DNA of 6,882 bases, taken from contig CAKRNG010000048.1 in the NCBI GenBank assembly GCA_934370925.1, positions 1-6,882 on the forward strand. Reading direction: 5' to 3'. The notes under the pieces were generated by a model. That model ran no database searches. It was not told the DNA's origin and worked only from the letters and a program-made list of their open reading frames with translations. The stretch comes from an uncultured Lacticaseibacillus sp. GTDB lineage: Bacteria; Bacillota; Bacilli; Lactobacillales; Lactobacillaceae. The position numbers and the translations under genes were made by a program. Numbering within the stretch: the stretch's first letter is position 1; each line of letters starts with the position of its first letter. This document shows positions 1-5,709 of this stretch, piece after piece.

Positions 1-81
1 AGTGGTAACAGATACGCGTTTAAGACATTAAAAAGACAATGATAGCCAGTTTTGAGGGCGTAAGCTTTCAGTTGAATAGAG
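1..81 (+). other. 23S-5S rRNA intergenic spacer with a small hairpin
   Basis: This is the transcribed spacer leading into the 5S gene; the 23S gene itself appears to end before the window. A short stem-loop is visible at 54-69, with GAGGGC paired to GCTTTC across a GTAA (GNRA-type) tetraloop. It probably belongs to rRNA processing. No promoter is expected here because the operon is transcribed from upstream. Confidence 0.6.
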
Positions 82-198
82 TGTGGTGGCGATGGCAAGA
101 AGGATACACCTGTTCCCATGCCGAACACAGAAGTTAAGCTTCTTAACGCCGATAGTAGTTGGTGGGAAACTGCCTGCGAGGGTAGGAAGTTGCCACGC
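82..198 (+). rRNA. rrf: 5S ribosomal RNA
   Basis: This is the 5S rRNA of the large ribosomal subunit. It opens with TGTGGTGGCGATGGC and has the conserved internal core CCGAACACAGAAGTTAAGC. The 3' end GCCAC pairs with the 5' GTGGC. The length of about 117 nt is normal. The sequence type closely resembles 5S genes of lactobacilli as I remember them. The gene is followed after 7 nt by tRNA-Asn, so 5S and tRNAs are likely cut from one precursor. Exact ends are estimated to within a few bases. Confidence 0.95.
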
Positions 199-205
199 TC
201 ATTAT

Positions 206-278
206 TCCGGTTTAGCTCAGTTGGTAGAGCACCTGACTGTTAATCAGGTTGTCGTCGGTTCGAGTCCGACAACCGGAG
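206..278 (+). tRNA. tRNA-Asn (anticodon GTT)
   Basis: This 73-nt cloverleaf has acceptor arms TCCGGTT and AACCGGA, discriminator G at 278, a D-arm with AGCTCAGTTGGTAGAGC, and anticodon stem CCTGA/TCAGG holding GTT at 239-241. The T-arm has GTTCGAGTC. It reads AAC and AAU codons. No CCA is encoded, so the 3' end is added after transcription. It sits 7 nt after the 5S gene and 8 nt before tRNA-Ser, as part of the rRNA operon transcript. Confidence 0.97.
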
Positions 279-286
279 TTTTTTAT

Positions 287-376
287 GGAGAGTTGTCCGA
301 GAGGCTGAAGGAGCATGGTTGGAAACCATGTGTACGGGTTTTGCCTGTACCAAGGGTTCGAATCCCTTACTCTCCG
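287..376 (+). tRNA. tRNA-Ser (anticodon GGA)
   Basis: This 90-nt class II tRNA has acceptor arms GGAGAGT and ACTCTCC, discriminator G at 376, anticodon stem CATGG/CCATG with GGA at 321-323, a long variable arm (TGTACGGGTTTTGCCTGTACC) and T-arm loop GTTCGAATC. It reads UCC and UCU serine codons. The long variable arm identifies it as serine type. No CCA is encoded. It is the last RNA gene before the operon terminator. Confidence 0.97.
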
Positions 377-397
377 TTTTTGCATTTAAAGGGATTG

Positions 398-450
398 AAA
401 AAGAGTCTTAAAACGTTGATTTACCGGCGTTTGCGAGGCTCTTTTTATTT
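398..450 (+). terminator. Terminator of the rRNA-tRNA operon
   Basis: An interrupted stem-loop: AAAAAGAGTC (398-407) pairs with GGCTCTTTTT (437-446), and an inner stem pairs AAACG (411-415) with CGTTT (428-432). The T-rich run at 442-450 completes a rho-independent terminator. It is the only termination signal after tRNA-Ser, so it likely ends the whole rRNA operon. Confidence 0.75.
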
Positions 451-625
451 ATTTCATTGAAACTGATTCGGTTTAAAAGTTAGCTTTTCGGTTAGCTTGT
501 TAGCTTAATGGGAATGAGCATAGGACTTCTTCGACTAAGAAATAACCGTCGATTACCATTACTGCTTGATTGAAGGTAAGAGGGGGAAGCTTGAGGTCAC
601 ATAACTTTATCGGGCTGGAGGCTGA

Positions 626-655
626 TTGACGAACACCCGTAGAATCGTGCACAAT
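626..655 (+). promoter_or_regulatory. Candidate promoter of the TM2-domain gene
   Basis: The -35 box TTGACG (626-631) is followed by an 18-bp spacer and a -10 box CACAAT (650-655), leaving about 35 nt of leader before the ATG. The -35 is good (5 of 6) and the -10 moderate (4 of 6). Between the operon terminator and this promoter (451-625) there is no recognisable gene, only three short GTTAGCTT direct repeats at 479, 491 and 499. Confidence 0.5.
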
Positions 656-697
656 AAGGACGGATAAAAAAGACGAGTCGCTTTGGAGGCAATCATT

Positions 698-1099
698 ATG
701 GATTACGATACATTTTTAATTACAAACAGTAATAAATTCCCACAAGTCGCCATTCCTAATCTACGGACGCAGCTGCGGGATGCGCCACAGAACACACAGA
801 TGGCGGTCATGACGTCGAACTATCGGGAACCAGTCATTGCGCTTGTGCTGTCCTTCTTTGTGGGGGCGCTGGGGGTTGATCGTTTCTACGTGGGCGATAC
901 AGGTTTGGGCATTGCCAAGCTGATTTTAACCATCGTGAGCTTCGGGATTATCGGGGGCGTTTGGTGGTTCGTTGACCTCTTCCTCATCATGAACGCTGCG
1001 CGGCGGAAAAACTACGAGCGGGCAATGTTGCTGATTAGTTATGCGTCTACGGATACACAGGAAGAATCAACGCAGGACAGTGATTTCGAGGACTTTTAG
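698..1099 (+). CDS. TM2-domain small membrane protein
   Basis: A 133-residue protein with a hydrophilic N-terminal part (1-42), a TM2 domain (about 43-105) and an acidic C-tail rich in D, E, S and T. The TM2 signature is clear: a first helix at about 46-60, then the turn motif DRFYVG (61-66), a second stretch with KLILTI (74-79), and GVWWFVDLF (87-95). TM2 proteins have two membrane helices joined by a short loop; their biochemical role in bacteria is generally unknown. ATG at 698 is chosen because GGAGG at 685-689 lies 8 nt upstream; a TTG at 683 is in frame but overlaps this site. The gene is monocistronic. Its stop codon abuts repeat element A, whose hairpins may form the 3' end of its message since no standard terminator follows. 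Confidence 0.85.
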   Translation: MDYDTFLITNSNKFPQVAIPNLRTQLRDAPQNTQMAVMTSNYREPVIALVLSFFVGALGVDRFYVGDTGLGIAKLILTIVSFGIIGGVWWFVDLFLIMNAARRKNYERAMLLISYASTDTQEESTQDSDFEDF

Positions 1100-1431
1100 C
1101 GACGAATCACAGAGCGCAGTGCTTAACTTCTGGGGCACGTAGCTCGACTAAAAACAGAGCGCAGTGCCCTGGTTAGAAGTTGAGCATTAACGTAAAATTG
1201 ATGGAGGTGGTGTACTTCCGCTGCAATCAATTCTGGGTTAAGCACAGACTTCTGGGGCACGTAGCTCGACTAAAAACAGAGTGCAGTGCCCTGGTTAGAA
1301 GTTGAGCATTAACGTAGAATTGATGGAGGCGGTGTACTTCCGCTGCAATCAATTCTGGGTTAAGCACAGACTTCTGGGGCACGTAACTCGACTAAGACGT
1401 AACGTGCGTGCACTTTGGACTTATGGCGCAC
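1099..1431 (+). repeat. Modular hairpin repeat, element A (head, one deleted and two full 122-bp units, tail)
   Basis: The head GCGACGAATCACAGAG (1099-1114) matches the head of element C exactly. Then come an internally deleted unit (to 1150), full units at 1151-1272 and 1273-1394 with an exact 122-bp period, and a tail at 1395-1431 ending in GGACTTATGGCGCAC, also found in C. The first unit lacks about 77 nt, which is the hairpin body. Each full unit can fold into a long imperfect hairpin: GTGCCC/GGGCAC and AGAAG/CTTCT at the base, TTAAC/GTTAA, ATTGAT/ATCAAT, and an apical stem GGTGG or GGCGG with CCGCT around loop TGTACTT. It fills the gap between the TM2 and DUF2187 genes. No coding is inferred, as 122 is not a multiple of three and each unit carries an in-frame stop. 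Confidence 0.9.
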
Positions 1432-1486
1432 GCTCTTTCGTGTCAGTTGGCCTTCCACGCTTTTCCTATCAAAAAGTCGGCGTAAA

Positions 1487-1495
1487 TGCTATAAT
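1487..1495 (+). promoter_or_regulatory. Extended -10 promoter of the DUF2187 gene
   Basis: TGCTATAAT gives a perfect -10 hexamer (1490-1495) with the TGn extension. The corresponding -35 (TATCAA, 1467-1472, 17-bp spacer) is poor, which is tolerated at extended -10 promoters. It gives a leader of about 45 nt to the ATG at 1549. It lies just outside the tail of repeat element A. Confidence 0.65.
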
Positions 1496-1548
1496 TATCA
1501 GGCACTTATTTCGTGATATCGGCCTGGATAAAAGGGAGGCAGTTAAAT

Positions 1549-1800
1549 ATGGATACACAAGAAATCGCGGTTGGCGATAAGGTAACCGTCAAGAAGAACG
1601 CTGATGTGCCATTGACGTTCAAGGGGACTGTCGAGAAAATCTACGTGAATTCTGCAATACTCACCATCGATGATTTCGATGAAGCTGACGCTGTGGTGGT
1701 TGACGATCTGAAGAACAAGACGGTTGTGAACTTCAAGCACATTCGCAAGGGTGGCAAGCCCGTGACGGCACCAAAGCCAGTTGAAGAAGAGAAGAAGTAA
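1549..1800 (+). CDS. DUF2187 family small protein
   Basis: An 83-residue soluble protein that looks like DUF2187, a family of small Firmicutes proteins of unknown function with a KOW/SH3-like beta-barrel flavour. The core is GDKVTVKK (9-16), then FKGTVEKIYVNSAILTI (24-40), an acidic stretch DDFDEAD (41-47) and VVNFKHIRK (59-67). The C-tail is charged (KPVEEEKK). No signal peptide or membrane helix is seen. ATG at 1549 is preceded by GGGAGG at 1534-1539 with 9-nt spacing; a longer in-frame reading from a GTG at 1513 would place this site inside the gene and is rejected. It is monocistronic, with its own extended -10 promoter and a bidirectional terminator. The family call rests on recalled sequence pattern, and the function is unknown. 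Confidence 0.8.
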   Translation: MDTQEIAVGDKVTVKKNADVPLTFKGTVEKIYVNSAILTIDDFDEADAVVVDDLKNKTVVNFKHIRKGGKPVTAPKPVEEEKK

Positions 1801-1855
1801 TTAAATTAAGTAAACGGAGGCTGCGCTAAAATAGACGGTGCCCCCTCGCTAAAAA

Positions 1856-1908
1856 GACGTCAGGTTCAGTATCCTCAATGTGGAGGATGCTGAATCTGGC
1901 GCCTTTTC
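1856..1908. terminator. Bidirectional terminator between DUF2187 and LtrA-family genes
   Basis: A long stem pairs about 1860-1876 (TCAGGTTCAGTATCCTC) with 1883-1900 (GAGGATGCTGAATCTGG), loop around 1877-1882. On the plus strand it is followed by CCTTTTCG. On the minus strand it is followed by a run of five Ts (opposite AAAAA at 1851-1855). It can therefore end both converging transcripts. It begins 56 nt after the DUF2187 stop and reaches to the LtrA stop codon. Confidence 0.85.
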
Positions 1909-1909
1909 G

Positions 1910-3007
1910 TTATTCGATTTCAGATGGACTTAAGACGAATTGCCAGAGATACAGGTCATCCGCAATTAGGTATGCACACAGCCCTGCCAGGAAGAGTGGC
2001 CGAATGTTGACGGTTACCATGCCGTAAAGGGTGAAGAGTGTAAATGCGAAGGCGAAGAAGAACGCCCGTTTACCCCGCCATTCAACTGTTTTGCGCCGGT
2101 ATAGTCCTAGATAAATGCCAATGGTGAGGGTGAAGATAAAAATCATCACGAGCATCCATACGGCGAAGTTCCACGGTAAGATGCGCCCAGCGATGAACAG
2201 ACGCGCAATGCTTGCCATCAGGAGAAGCGCCATGACGAGTGGAAAATGTAGTACTAGCGCGTAGATGGAGGAACGCGTCGTCTGTTGGTCAATTCCGCAC
2301 GCAACGATGAGCAGGTAACTGACCAGCATCAGCACCGTACTCCCGAAGAATAAGACAGACTGAAGTGTCAGGTTGTTCAGACTATCCATGACTTGTAACG
2401 TGGTCCGTGTGCAGATGAGGAGCGTGAAGGTCGTGAGGCGGTTGCTAATGAGGCTGAAGTGACTTTCTTGGGTCAACCGTTTGCGTAAGATGAGCGGTCC
2501 AATTGCCGTGATGAGGGTGGCGCCCATGAAAAGCAAGTTACCGGCGTTCGAGGTGCCCGCAAAAATCGCGATTAACGTCACCAGGAAGCCTGTGAAGAGG
2601 CTGATGGCAAGGAACTGTGCGTGTGGCTCCTTCGCCCGCCAAGCGAGGCCATATTGACTGCTGACGCTTAATAGGAGTGCGGCCGCGGTAAGTTTGCCGG
2701 TTTGCCCGACATCACTGGAAAAAAGGGTGAAGGTGGCGGATAGGTAAATGACAAGGAAGAGGTTGACCGCCAAAAATAGATTATCAACGAGCGGTCGCTC
2801 TCGATAGCGGCTACTATAAATGACTTGATGCGTCCAAATAATCCAGAAGAAAGCGAGCAGCATGATGTACTTGAAGAAGCCAAACCAGACAATTTTGCCA
2901 AAATCGGGAAAGACCATGGTTTTGGTGATGCGACTGAGGACGAAGGTGAACAGCACATCATAGAACAGCTCCGGATATTTCGAAGCGCTCGAGGGAATTC
3001 GGGGCAT
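1910..3007 (-). CDS. LtrA-family (low temperature requirement) integral membrane protein
   Basis: A 365-residue, very hydrophobic protein. The N-terminal motif ELFYDVLFTFVLSRI (13-27) matches the hallmark E-L-F-[FY]-D start of LtrA-family proteins, first described in Listeria as needed for low-temperature growth; the molecular activity is unknown. About ten or more membrane helices can be picked out (for example 40-60, 76-96, 132-150, 152-172, 213-236, 245-268, 275-300, 312-350). There is no cleavable signal peptide, and length is normal for the family, so it seems intact. ATG at 3005-3007 has AAAGGAGG 7 nt upstream (complement of 3015-3022). Its leader contains repeat element B, and its likely promoter lies at 3217-3245. 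It ends at the bidirectional terminator shared with the DUF2187 gene. Function beyond membrane location is not inferred. Confidence 0.8.
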   Translation of the reverse strand: MPRIPSSASKYPELFYDVLFTFVLSRITKTMVFPDFGKIVWFGFFKYIMLLAFFWIIWTHQVIYSSRYRERPLVDNLFLAVNLFLVIYLSATFTLFSSDVGQTGKLTAAALLLSVSSQYGLAWRAKEPHAQFLAISLFTGFLVTLIAIFAGTSNAGNLLFMGATLITAIGPLILRKRLTQESHFSLISNRLTTFTLLICTRTTLQVMDSLNNLTLQSVLFFGSTVLMLVSYLLIVACGIDQQTTRSSIYALVLHFPLVMALLLMASIARLFIAGRILPWNFAVWMLVMIFIFTLTIGIYLGLYRRKTVEWRGKRAFFFAFAFTLFTLYGMVTVNIRPLFLAGLCAYLIADDLYLWQFVLSPSEIE

Positions 3008-3028
3008 GCGTTGCCCTCCTTTCTGAGT

Positions 3029-3184
3029 AACAGAGTAAAGTGCTCGGTCAGAAGTTGCGCGTTAACGTGCACTTGATGGAGGTGGTGCACTTCCACCGCA
3101 ATCAATTCTGGGTTAAGCGCAGGCTTCTGGGGCACATAGCTCGACTAGGATGTCACGTGTGCGTCCCATTTACTAATGGCGCAA
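3029..3184 (+). repeat. Modular hairpin repeat, element B (single 122-bp-type unit)
   Basis: A one-unit, more divergent copy of the family: head remnant AACAGAG (3029-3035), core to CTCGACTA (ending 3147), and a tail ending in AATGGCGC. Pairing is the best of the copies: CAGAAG/CTTCTG, TTGCGC/GCGCAG, TTAAC/GTTAA, TTGAT/ATCAA and GGTGG/CCACC around loop TGCACTT. It lies just upstream of the LtrA-family start codon and, if the promoter at 3217-3245 is right, is transcribed as antisense of its head-to-tail orientation within that gene's leader. Flanking direct duplications were not found. Confidence 0.85.
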
Positions 3185-3216
3185 TCACGTTTCCGTTTTC
3201 GTTTGTATTGTCTTCC

Positions 3217-3245
3217 ATTCTACCGGTTTTTCTACCTTGCCACAA
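3217..3245 (-). promoter_or_regulatory. Candidate promoter of the LtrA-family gene
   Basis: On the minus strand TTGTGG (3245-3240), a 17-bp spacer and TAGAAT (3222-3217). The -10 matches 5 of 6 positions, the -35 only 3. It would give a leader of about 200 nt that includes all of repeat element B. Its -35 shares bases with the -35 of the divergent phosphoglycerate mutase promoter. Confidence 0.4.
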
Positions 3246-3263
3246 ATTGGGGTGGTGTATAAT
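3237..3263 (+). promoter_or_regulatory. Candidate promoter of the phosphoglycerate mutase gene
   Basis: TTGCCA (3237-3242) and a perfect TATAAT (3258-3263), spacer 15 bp, which is short. The start site would fall near 3270, giving a leader of about 100 nt that contains the stem-loop at 3285-3315. Confidence 0.55.
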
Positions 3264-3284
3264 GGAGAGTGAACGGTCATTGTG

Positions 3285-3315
3285 GTGTTACGTGCGTGAC
3301 AAAAGCACGTAACAC
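3285..3315 (+). promoter_or_regulatory. Perfect 11-bp inverted repeat in the phosphoglycerate mutase leader
   Basis: GTGTTACGTGC (3285-3295) and GCACGTAACAC (3305-3315) surround the 9-nt spacer GTGACAAAA. It begins about 15 nt after the predicted start site and ends 58 nt before the ATG. No T-run follows, so it is not a terminator. It could be a repressor operator just downstream of the promoter or a 5' mRNA-stabilising hairpin; the sequence does not decide. Confidence 0.6.
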
Positions 3316-3373
3316 AATTTAACCAGTAAACCGATCACATGACAAAGTACATTTCCCTTCTGAAAGGATATCC

Positions 3374-4054
3374 ATGTCTAAATTAGTTTTAGTTCGTCAC
3401 GGTGAAAGCATTGCGAATTACGATAATACATATACGGGTTGGTCGGACGTGCCGCTTACTGGGAACGGCCGCATTCAAGCAAGCCTGGCGGGGGCGCGTC
3501 TGCGGGAGACGGGCCTGACGTTCACGCACGTGCACACATCGATGCTACAGCGGGCGATTATGACGGCGTACATCATTCAGGATGAGTTGGATGAATCGTG
3601 GGTGCCTATTACAAAAAGCTGGCGGCTGAATGAACGACATTATGGGGCGTTACGGGGATTAAATAAGGATACTAGCCGCGAACTGTTTGGTCGGCAACAG
3701 GTAGCGCAGTGGCGGCGTAGTTACACCGCGGAGCCACCACACCTAGCCGCACCGGATCTCGAGGCCAAATACCAAAAGTGGCCCGCCACAATCGTTCCAG
3801 TGGGTGAAAGCTTGGCGGATGCTCAAACACGACTGGTACCGTACTGGATGAATCAGATTGCGCCACGGCTACTGGCGGGCGAAAACCAGCTGGTGGTGGC
3901 ACATGGGTCAACTTTACGTGCCCTGATTAAGTACCTAGAACAAATTGCGGATGCGGATATTGACGGCGTCGAAGTCGGGAACGCAGCGCCAATCGTGTAT
4001 ACGCTGGATGATCATTTGGCGGTGGTTGGGAAGCAGACGTTGGTGGTTGATTGA
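3374..4054 (+). CDS. gpmA: 2,3-bisphosphoglycerate-dependent phosphoglycerate mutase (divergent paralogue type)
   Basis: A 226-residue cytosolic enzyme of the histidine phosphatase superfamily. dPGM interconverts 3- and 2-phosphoglycerate in glycolysis through a phosphohistidine. RHGES at 8-12 carries the catalytic H9; TGWSDVPLT (21-29), R60, the signature [14 protein letters not shown] (85-98, with E87), QWRRSY (112-117) and the second histidine motif AHGSTLRAL (176-184, H177) are all present. Some positions depart from common dPGMs: IAN replaces the usual xWN after RHGES, HGST replaces HGNS, and the C-terminal GNAAPIVY replaces the usual T-G-I-P type loop. Lactobacilli often have more than one such gene, so this may be a secondary copy. 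ATG at 3374 has AAAGGA at 3363-3368, 5 nt away. It is monocistronic, with its own promoter, leader hairpin and terminator. Confidence 0.85.
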   Translation: MSKLVLVRHGESIANYDNTYTGWSDVPLTGNGRIQASLAGARLRETGLTFTHVHTSMLQRAIMTAYIIQDELDESWVPITKSWRLNERHYGALRGLNKDTSRELFGRQQVAQWRRSYTAEPPHLAAPDLEAKYQKWPATIVPVGESLADAQTRLVPYWMNQIAPRLLAGENQLVVAHGSTLRALIKYLEQIADADIDGVEVGNAAPIVYTLDDHLAVVGKQTLVVD

Positions 4055-4071
4055 TGTACTAAAGTGAAACG

Positions 4072-4114
4072 AAAGCACCCCCAGTTGCGGTCGCAACTGG
4101 GGGTGCCTTTGTTT
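4072..4114 (+). terminator. Strong terminator of the phosphoglycerate mutase gene
   Basis: A perfect 14-bp GC-rich stem, GCACCCCCAGTTGC (4075-4088) with GCAACTGGGGGTGC (4093-4106), tetraloop GGTC, then CTTTGTTT. It begins about 20 nt after the stop codon and is a textbook rho-independent terminator. Confidence 0.93.
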
Positions 4115-4154
4115 GGTTCGAACGTTTTACTTTGAGGATGGGGTTACTTTGATT

Positions 4155-4223
4155 AGTGGAAGCGCCACTCGTACCTCGTTACGCATTAAGTTGTCCTACG
4201 CAGCTAGCTGCTAGGCTAACTAA
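4155..4223. repeat. Hairpin-rich intergenic stretch between converging genes
   Basis: The gap 4115-4257 has no gene but several inverted and direct repeats. AGTGG/CCACT forms a small hairpin at 4155-4169. A longer one at 4186-4223 centres on the 12-bp palindrome GCAGCTAGCTGC (4200-4211), extended by CCTA/TAGG and GTT/AAC with a bulge and mismatches. CTCGTACCTCG (4168) and CTCGTTCCTCG (4236) are near-identical direct repeats. It could be a degenerate repeat element or structured 3' ends; no function is assigned. Confidence 0.5.
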
Positions 4224-4257
4224 AATGAACCTTCGCTCGTTCCTCGCTCCGAATCAA

Positions 4258-4290
4258 GTTACAGTATGCGGCAGAGCCGCTTACTGTAAC
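4258..4290 (-). terminator. Stem-loop at the stop codon of the purine permease
   Basis: GTTACAGTA-T-GCGGC (4258-4272) pairs with GCCGC-T-TACTGTAAC (4276-4290) with one T-T mismatch and loop AGA. On the minus strand the stem starts at the last base of the TAG stop codon. The following sequence (TTGATTC) is not a true U-run, so it may work as a weak terminator or a 3'-end stabiliser rather than a classic terminator. Confidence 0.55.
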
Positions 4291-5600
4291 TAGAAGTTCA
4301 GGATCCACATGAAGCCGATGAAGACGAAGAAAAGCAGGTACATGATTGGAGAAACTTCCTTACCGCGCTTAGCTGCAATCATCGTCAGTGGGTACATGAT
4401 GAACCCAAGGGCAATCCCGTCTGAGATACTGTACGTCAGGGGCATGCCGAGGATGATGAGGAAGGAAGGAATCGCAATTTCAAGCTTACCCCAAGTGATG
4501 TGGCTCAAGTTCTGCGCCATCAAGACCCCGACGATAATCAGTGCGGGTGCCGTGACTTGTGTGGTTACCACTGCGAGAAGTGGGGAGAAGAACAGTCCGA
4601 GGAGGAAGAAGACACCCGTTGTGACAGCGGTGAGTCCTGAACGGCCACCAACCGCAATCCCAGCGGAGGATTCAACGAACGCACCCACTGGGGATGTCCC
4701 GAGCAAGGAACCTGCGAGCATCGCGGTGGAATCGGATGCGAGGGCCTTACCAACACGTGGCATCTTGTTGTCCTTCATGAAGCCAGCCTGCGTTGCCAGA
4801 CCGACCAGTGTTCCCGCCGTATCGAAGAAGGTGACGAGTAAGAAGGTGAGAACGACCACCCACATTTGCAGGGAGTTGATGTCACCGATGTGCTTCAAAC
4901 CAGCCAAGAAGGTTGGTTTCAAACTAGGTGCGGCAGAAACAAAACTGGTTGGGGCCTTAATCAAACCGGAAAATAGACCAACCAACGTCGTCAATACCAT
5001 CCCGATAAAAATGCCACCGGGAACACGGCGAACCATCAGGAGGCTGGTTACAACCAATCCGAAAATGGTCAGCCAGGTTGTGCCAACGCTTAGGGAGCCA
5101 AGGCCAACCAAGGTGGACTTGTTTGCGACAATCAAACCACCGTCGCTCAGGCCAAGGAAGGCGATGAACAGGCCAATCCCACCAGAGATGGCGTACTTCA
5201 AGTCGGATGGAATGGCGTCAATAATCATTTCACGCAGCTTGAAAATGGTGATGAGGATGAAAATGAGGGAAGCAACGAAAACGCCGGCCAGTGCGGTCTG
5301 CCAAGGAATTTTCATTCCGATGCAGACAGAATAAGCGAAGAATGCGTTGATTCCGAGTGCGGGTGCCGTTGCAATTGGGTAGCGGGCGAGAATTCCCATG
5401 AGGAAACAGCCAAGTGCACTCGCAAGGGCGGTCGCGGTGAAGACCGCACCCTTATCCATCCCCGAAGCCCCCAGTACGGATGGATTAACGAACAAAATGT
5501 ATGCCATTGAGATGAACGTTGTGAAACCGGCCAGAATTTCCCGGCGAACGGTTGTGTTCAACTTATCAATCTCGAAGTAGGCAAGAAACTTCTCTTTCAT
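4290..5600 (-). CDS. pbuG: Purine (guanine/hypoxanthine-type) permease, AzgA/NCS2-like family
   Basis: A 436-residue integral membrane protein of normal family length with about 12-14 predicted membrane segments. It likely imports a purine base by proton symport for salvage. Family marks are plain: ReILAGFTTFISMAYILFVNP near 20-40, TAPALGINAFFAY (78-90), FDTAGTLVGLA (259-269) and GAFVESSAGIAVGGRSGLTA (306-325), which form the conserved substrate-binding helices in AzgA transporters. Guanine/hypoxanthine is the likely substrate by family; adenine cannot be excluded from sequence. ATG at 5598-5600 has TAGGAGG 8 nt upstream (complement of 5609-5615). It is monocistronic. PurBox-like sites upstream suggest PurR control; no guanine riboswitch is visible in the short leader. 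A stem-loop begins at its stop codon. Confidence 0.9.
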   Translation of the reverse strand: MKEKFLAYFEIDKLNTTVRREILAGFTTFISMAYILFVNPSVLGASGMDKGAVFTATALASALGCFLMGILARYPIATAPALGINAFFAYSVCIGMKIPWQTALAGVFVASLIFILITIFKLREMIIDAIPSDLKYAISGGIGLFIAFLGLSDGGLIVANKSTLVGLGSLSVGTTWLTIFGLVVTSLLMVRRVPGGIFIGMVLTTLVGLFSGLIKAPTSFVSAAPSLKPTFLAGLKHIGDINSLQMWVVVLTFLLVTFFDTAGTLVGLATQAGFMKDNKMPRVGKALASDSTAMLAGSLLGTSPVGAFVESSAGIAVGGRSGLTAVTTGVFFLLGLFFSPLLAVVTTQVTAPALIIVGVLMAQNLSHITWGKLEIAIPSFLIILGMPLTYSISDGIALGFIMYPLTMIAAKRGKEVSPIMYLLFFVFIGFMWILNF

Positions 5601-5615
5601 GAATAATGCCTCCTA

Positions 5616-5628
5616 AAATACGAACATT
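5616..5628 (+). promoter_or_regulatory. PurBox-like site 1 upstream of the purine permease
   Basis: AAATACGAACATT matches 12 of 13 positions of the lactococcal/Bacillus PurBox pattern AWWWCCGAACWWT as I recall it. It lies between the ribosome binding site and the predicted start of transcription, so it would sit in the leader. The core ACGAACATT is identical to that of site 2, 94 bp away. Confidence 0.45.
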
Positions 5629-5645
5629 GGTGTTTAGCACACCAA
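5627..5645 (-). promoter_or_regulatory. Small hairpin in the permease leader
   Basis: TTGGTGT (5627-5633) and ACACCAA (5639-5645) form a perfect 7-bp stem with a 5-nt loop, within the predicted leader 12 nt upstream of the ribosome binding site. It touches the end of PurBox-like site 1. It is too small for a riboswitch. Confidence 0.5.
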
Positions 5646-5658
5646 AACAACGGGATTA

Positions 5659-5687
5659 ATAGTACAATAAATCCGAATGAAAGTAAA
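5659..5687 (-). promoter_or_regulatory. Candidate promoter of the purine permease
   Basis: On the minus strand TTTACT (5687-5682), a 17-bp spacer and TACTAT (5664-5659); each box matches 4 of 6 consensus positions. The start would fall near 5652, leaving about a 50-nt leader. The weak boxes fit a promoter that depends on an activator at PurBox-like site 2 upstream. Confidence 0.45.
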
Positions 5688-5709
5688 TGACATTTTTCTT
5701 TAATCGTGA

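Noticed and set aside
83..460. Open frame over the 5S and tRNA genes
   Set aside because: It is read entirely from structural RNA genes and has no ribosome binding site.
451..697. Possible T-box or riboswitch leader before the TM2 gene
   Set aside because: No T-box AGGGTGG-type motif or known riboswitch core was found, and the predicted promoter at 626-655 leaves only a short leader.
1302..1580. Open reading frame across repeat element A with a peptide containing NQFWVK, similar to a peptide readable in element B
   Set aside because: The similarity simply reflects the shared repeat DNA. The 122-bp period shifts the frame each unit, a TGA closes the frame in complete units, and most differences between copies change amino acids while preserving hairpin pairing.
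1099..3184. Insertion sequence or transposon remnants around elements A and B
   Set aside because: No transposase fragment, clear terminal inverted repeat or target-site duplication was found flanking the elements, so active transposition is not supported.
4309..5334. Long plus-strand open frame of 341 codons opposite the purine permease
   Set aside because: It is a shadow of the minus-strand permease, with a basic, proline- and threonine-rich translation that matches no known fold; the permease has clear family motifs and a ribosome binding site.
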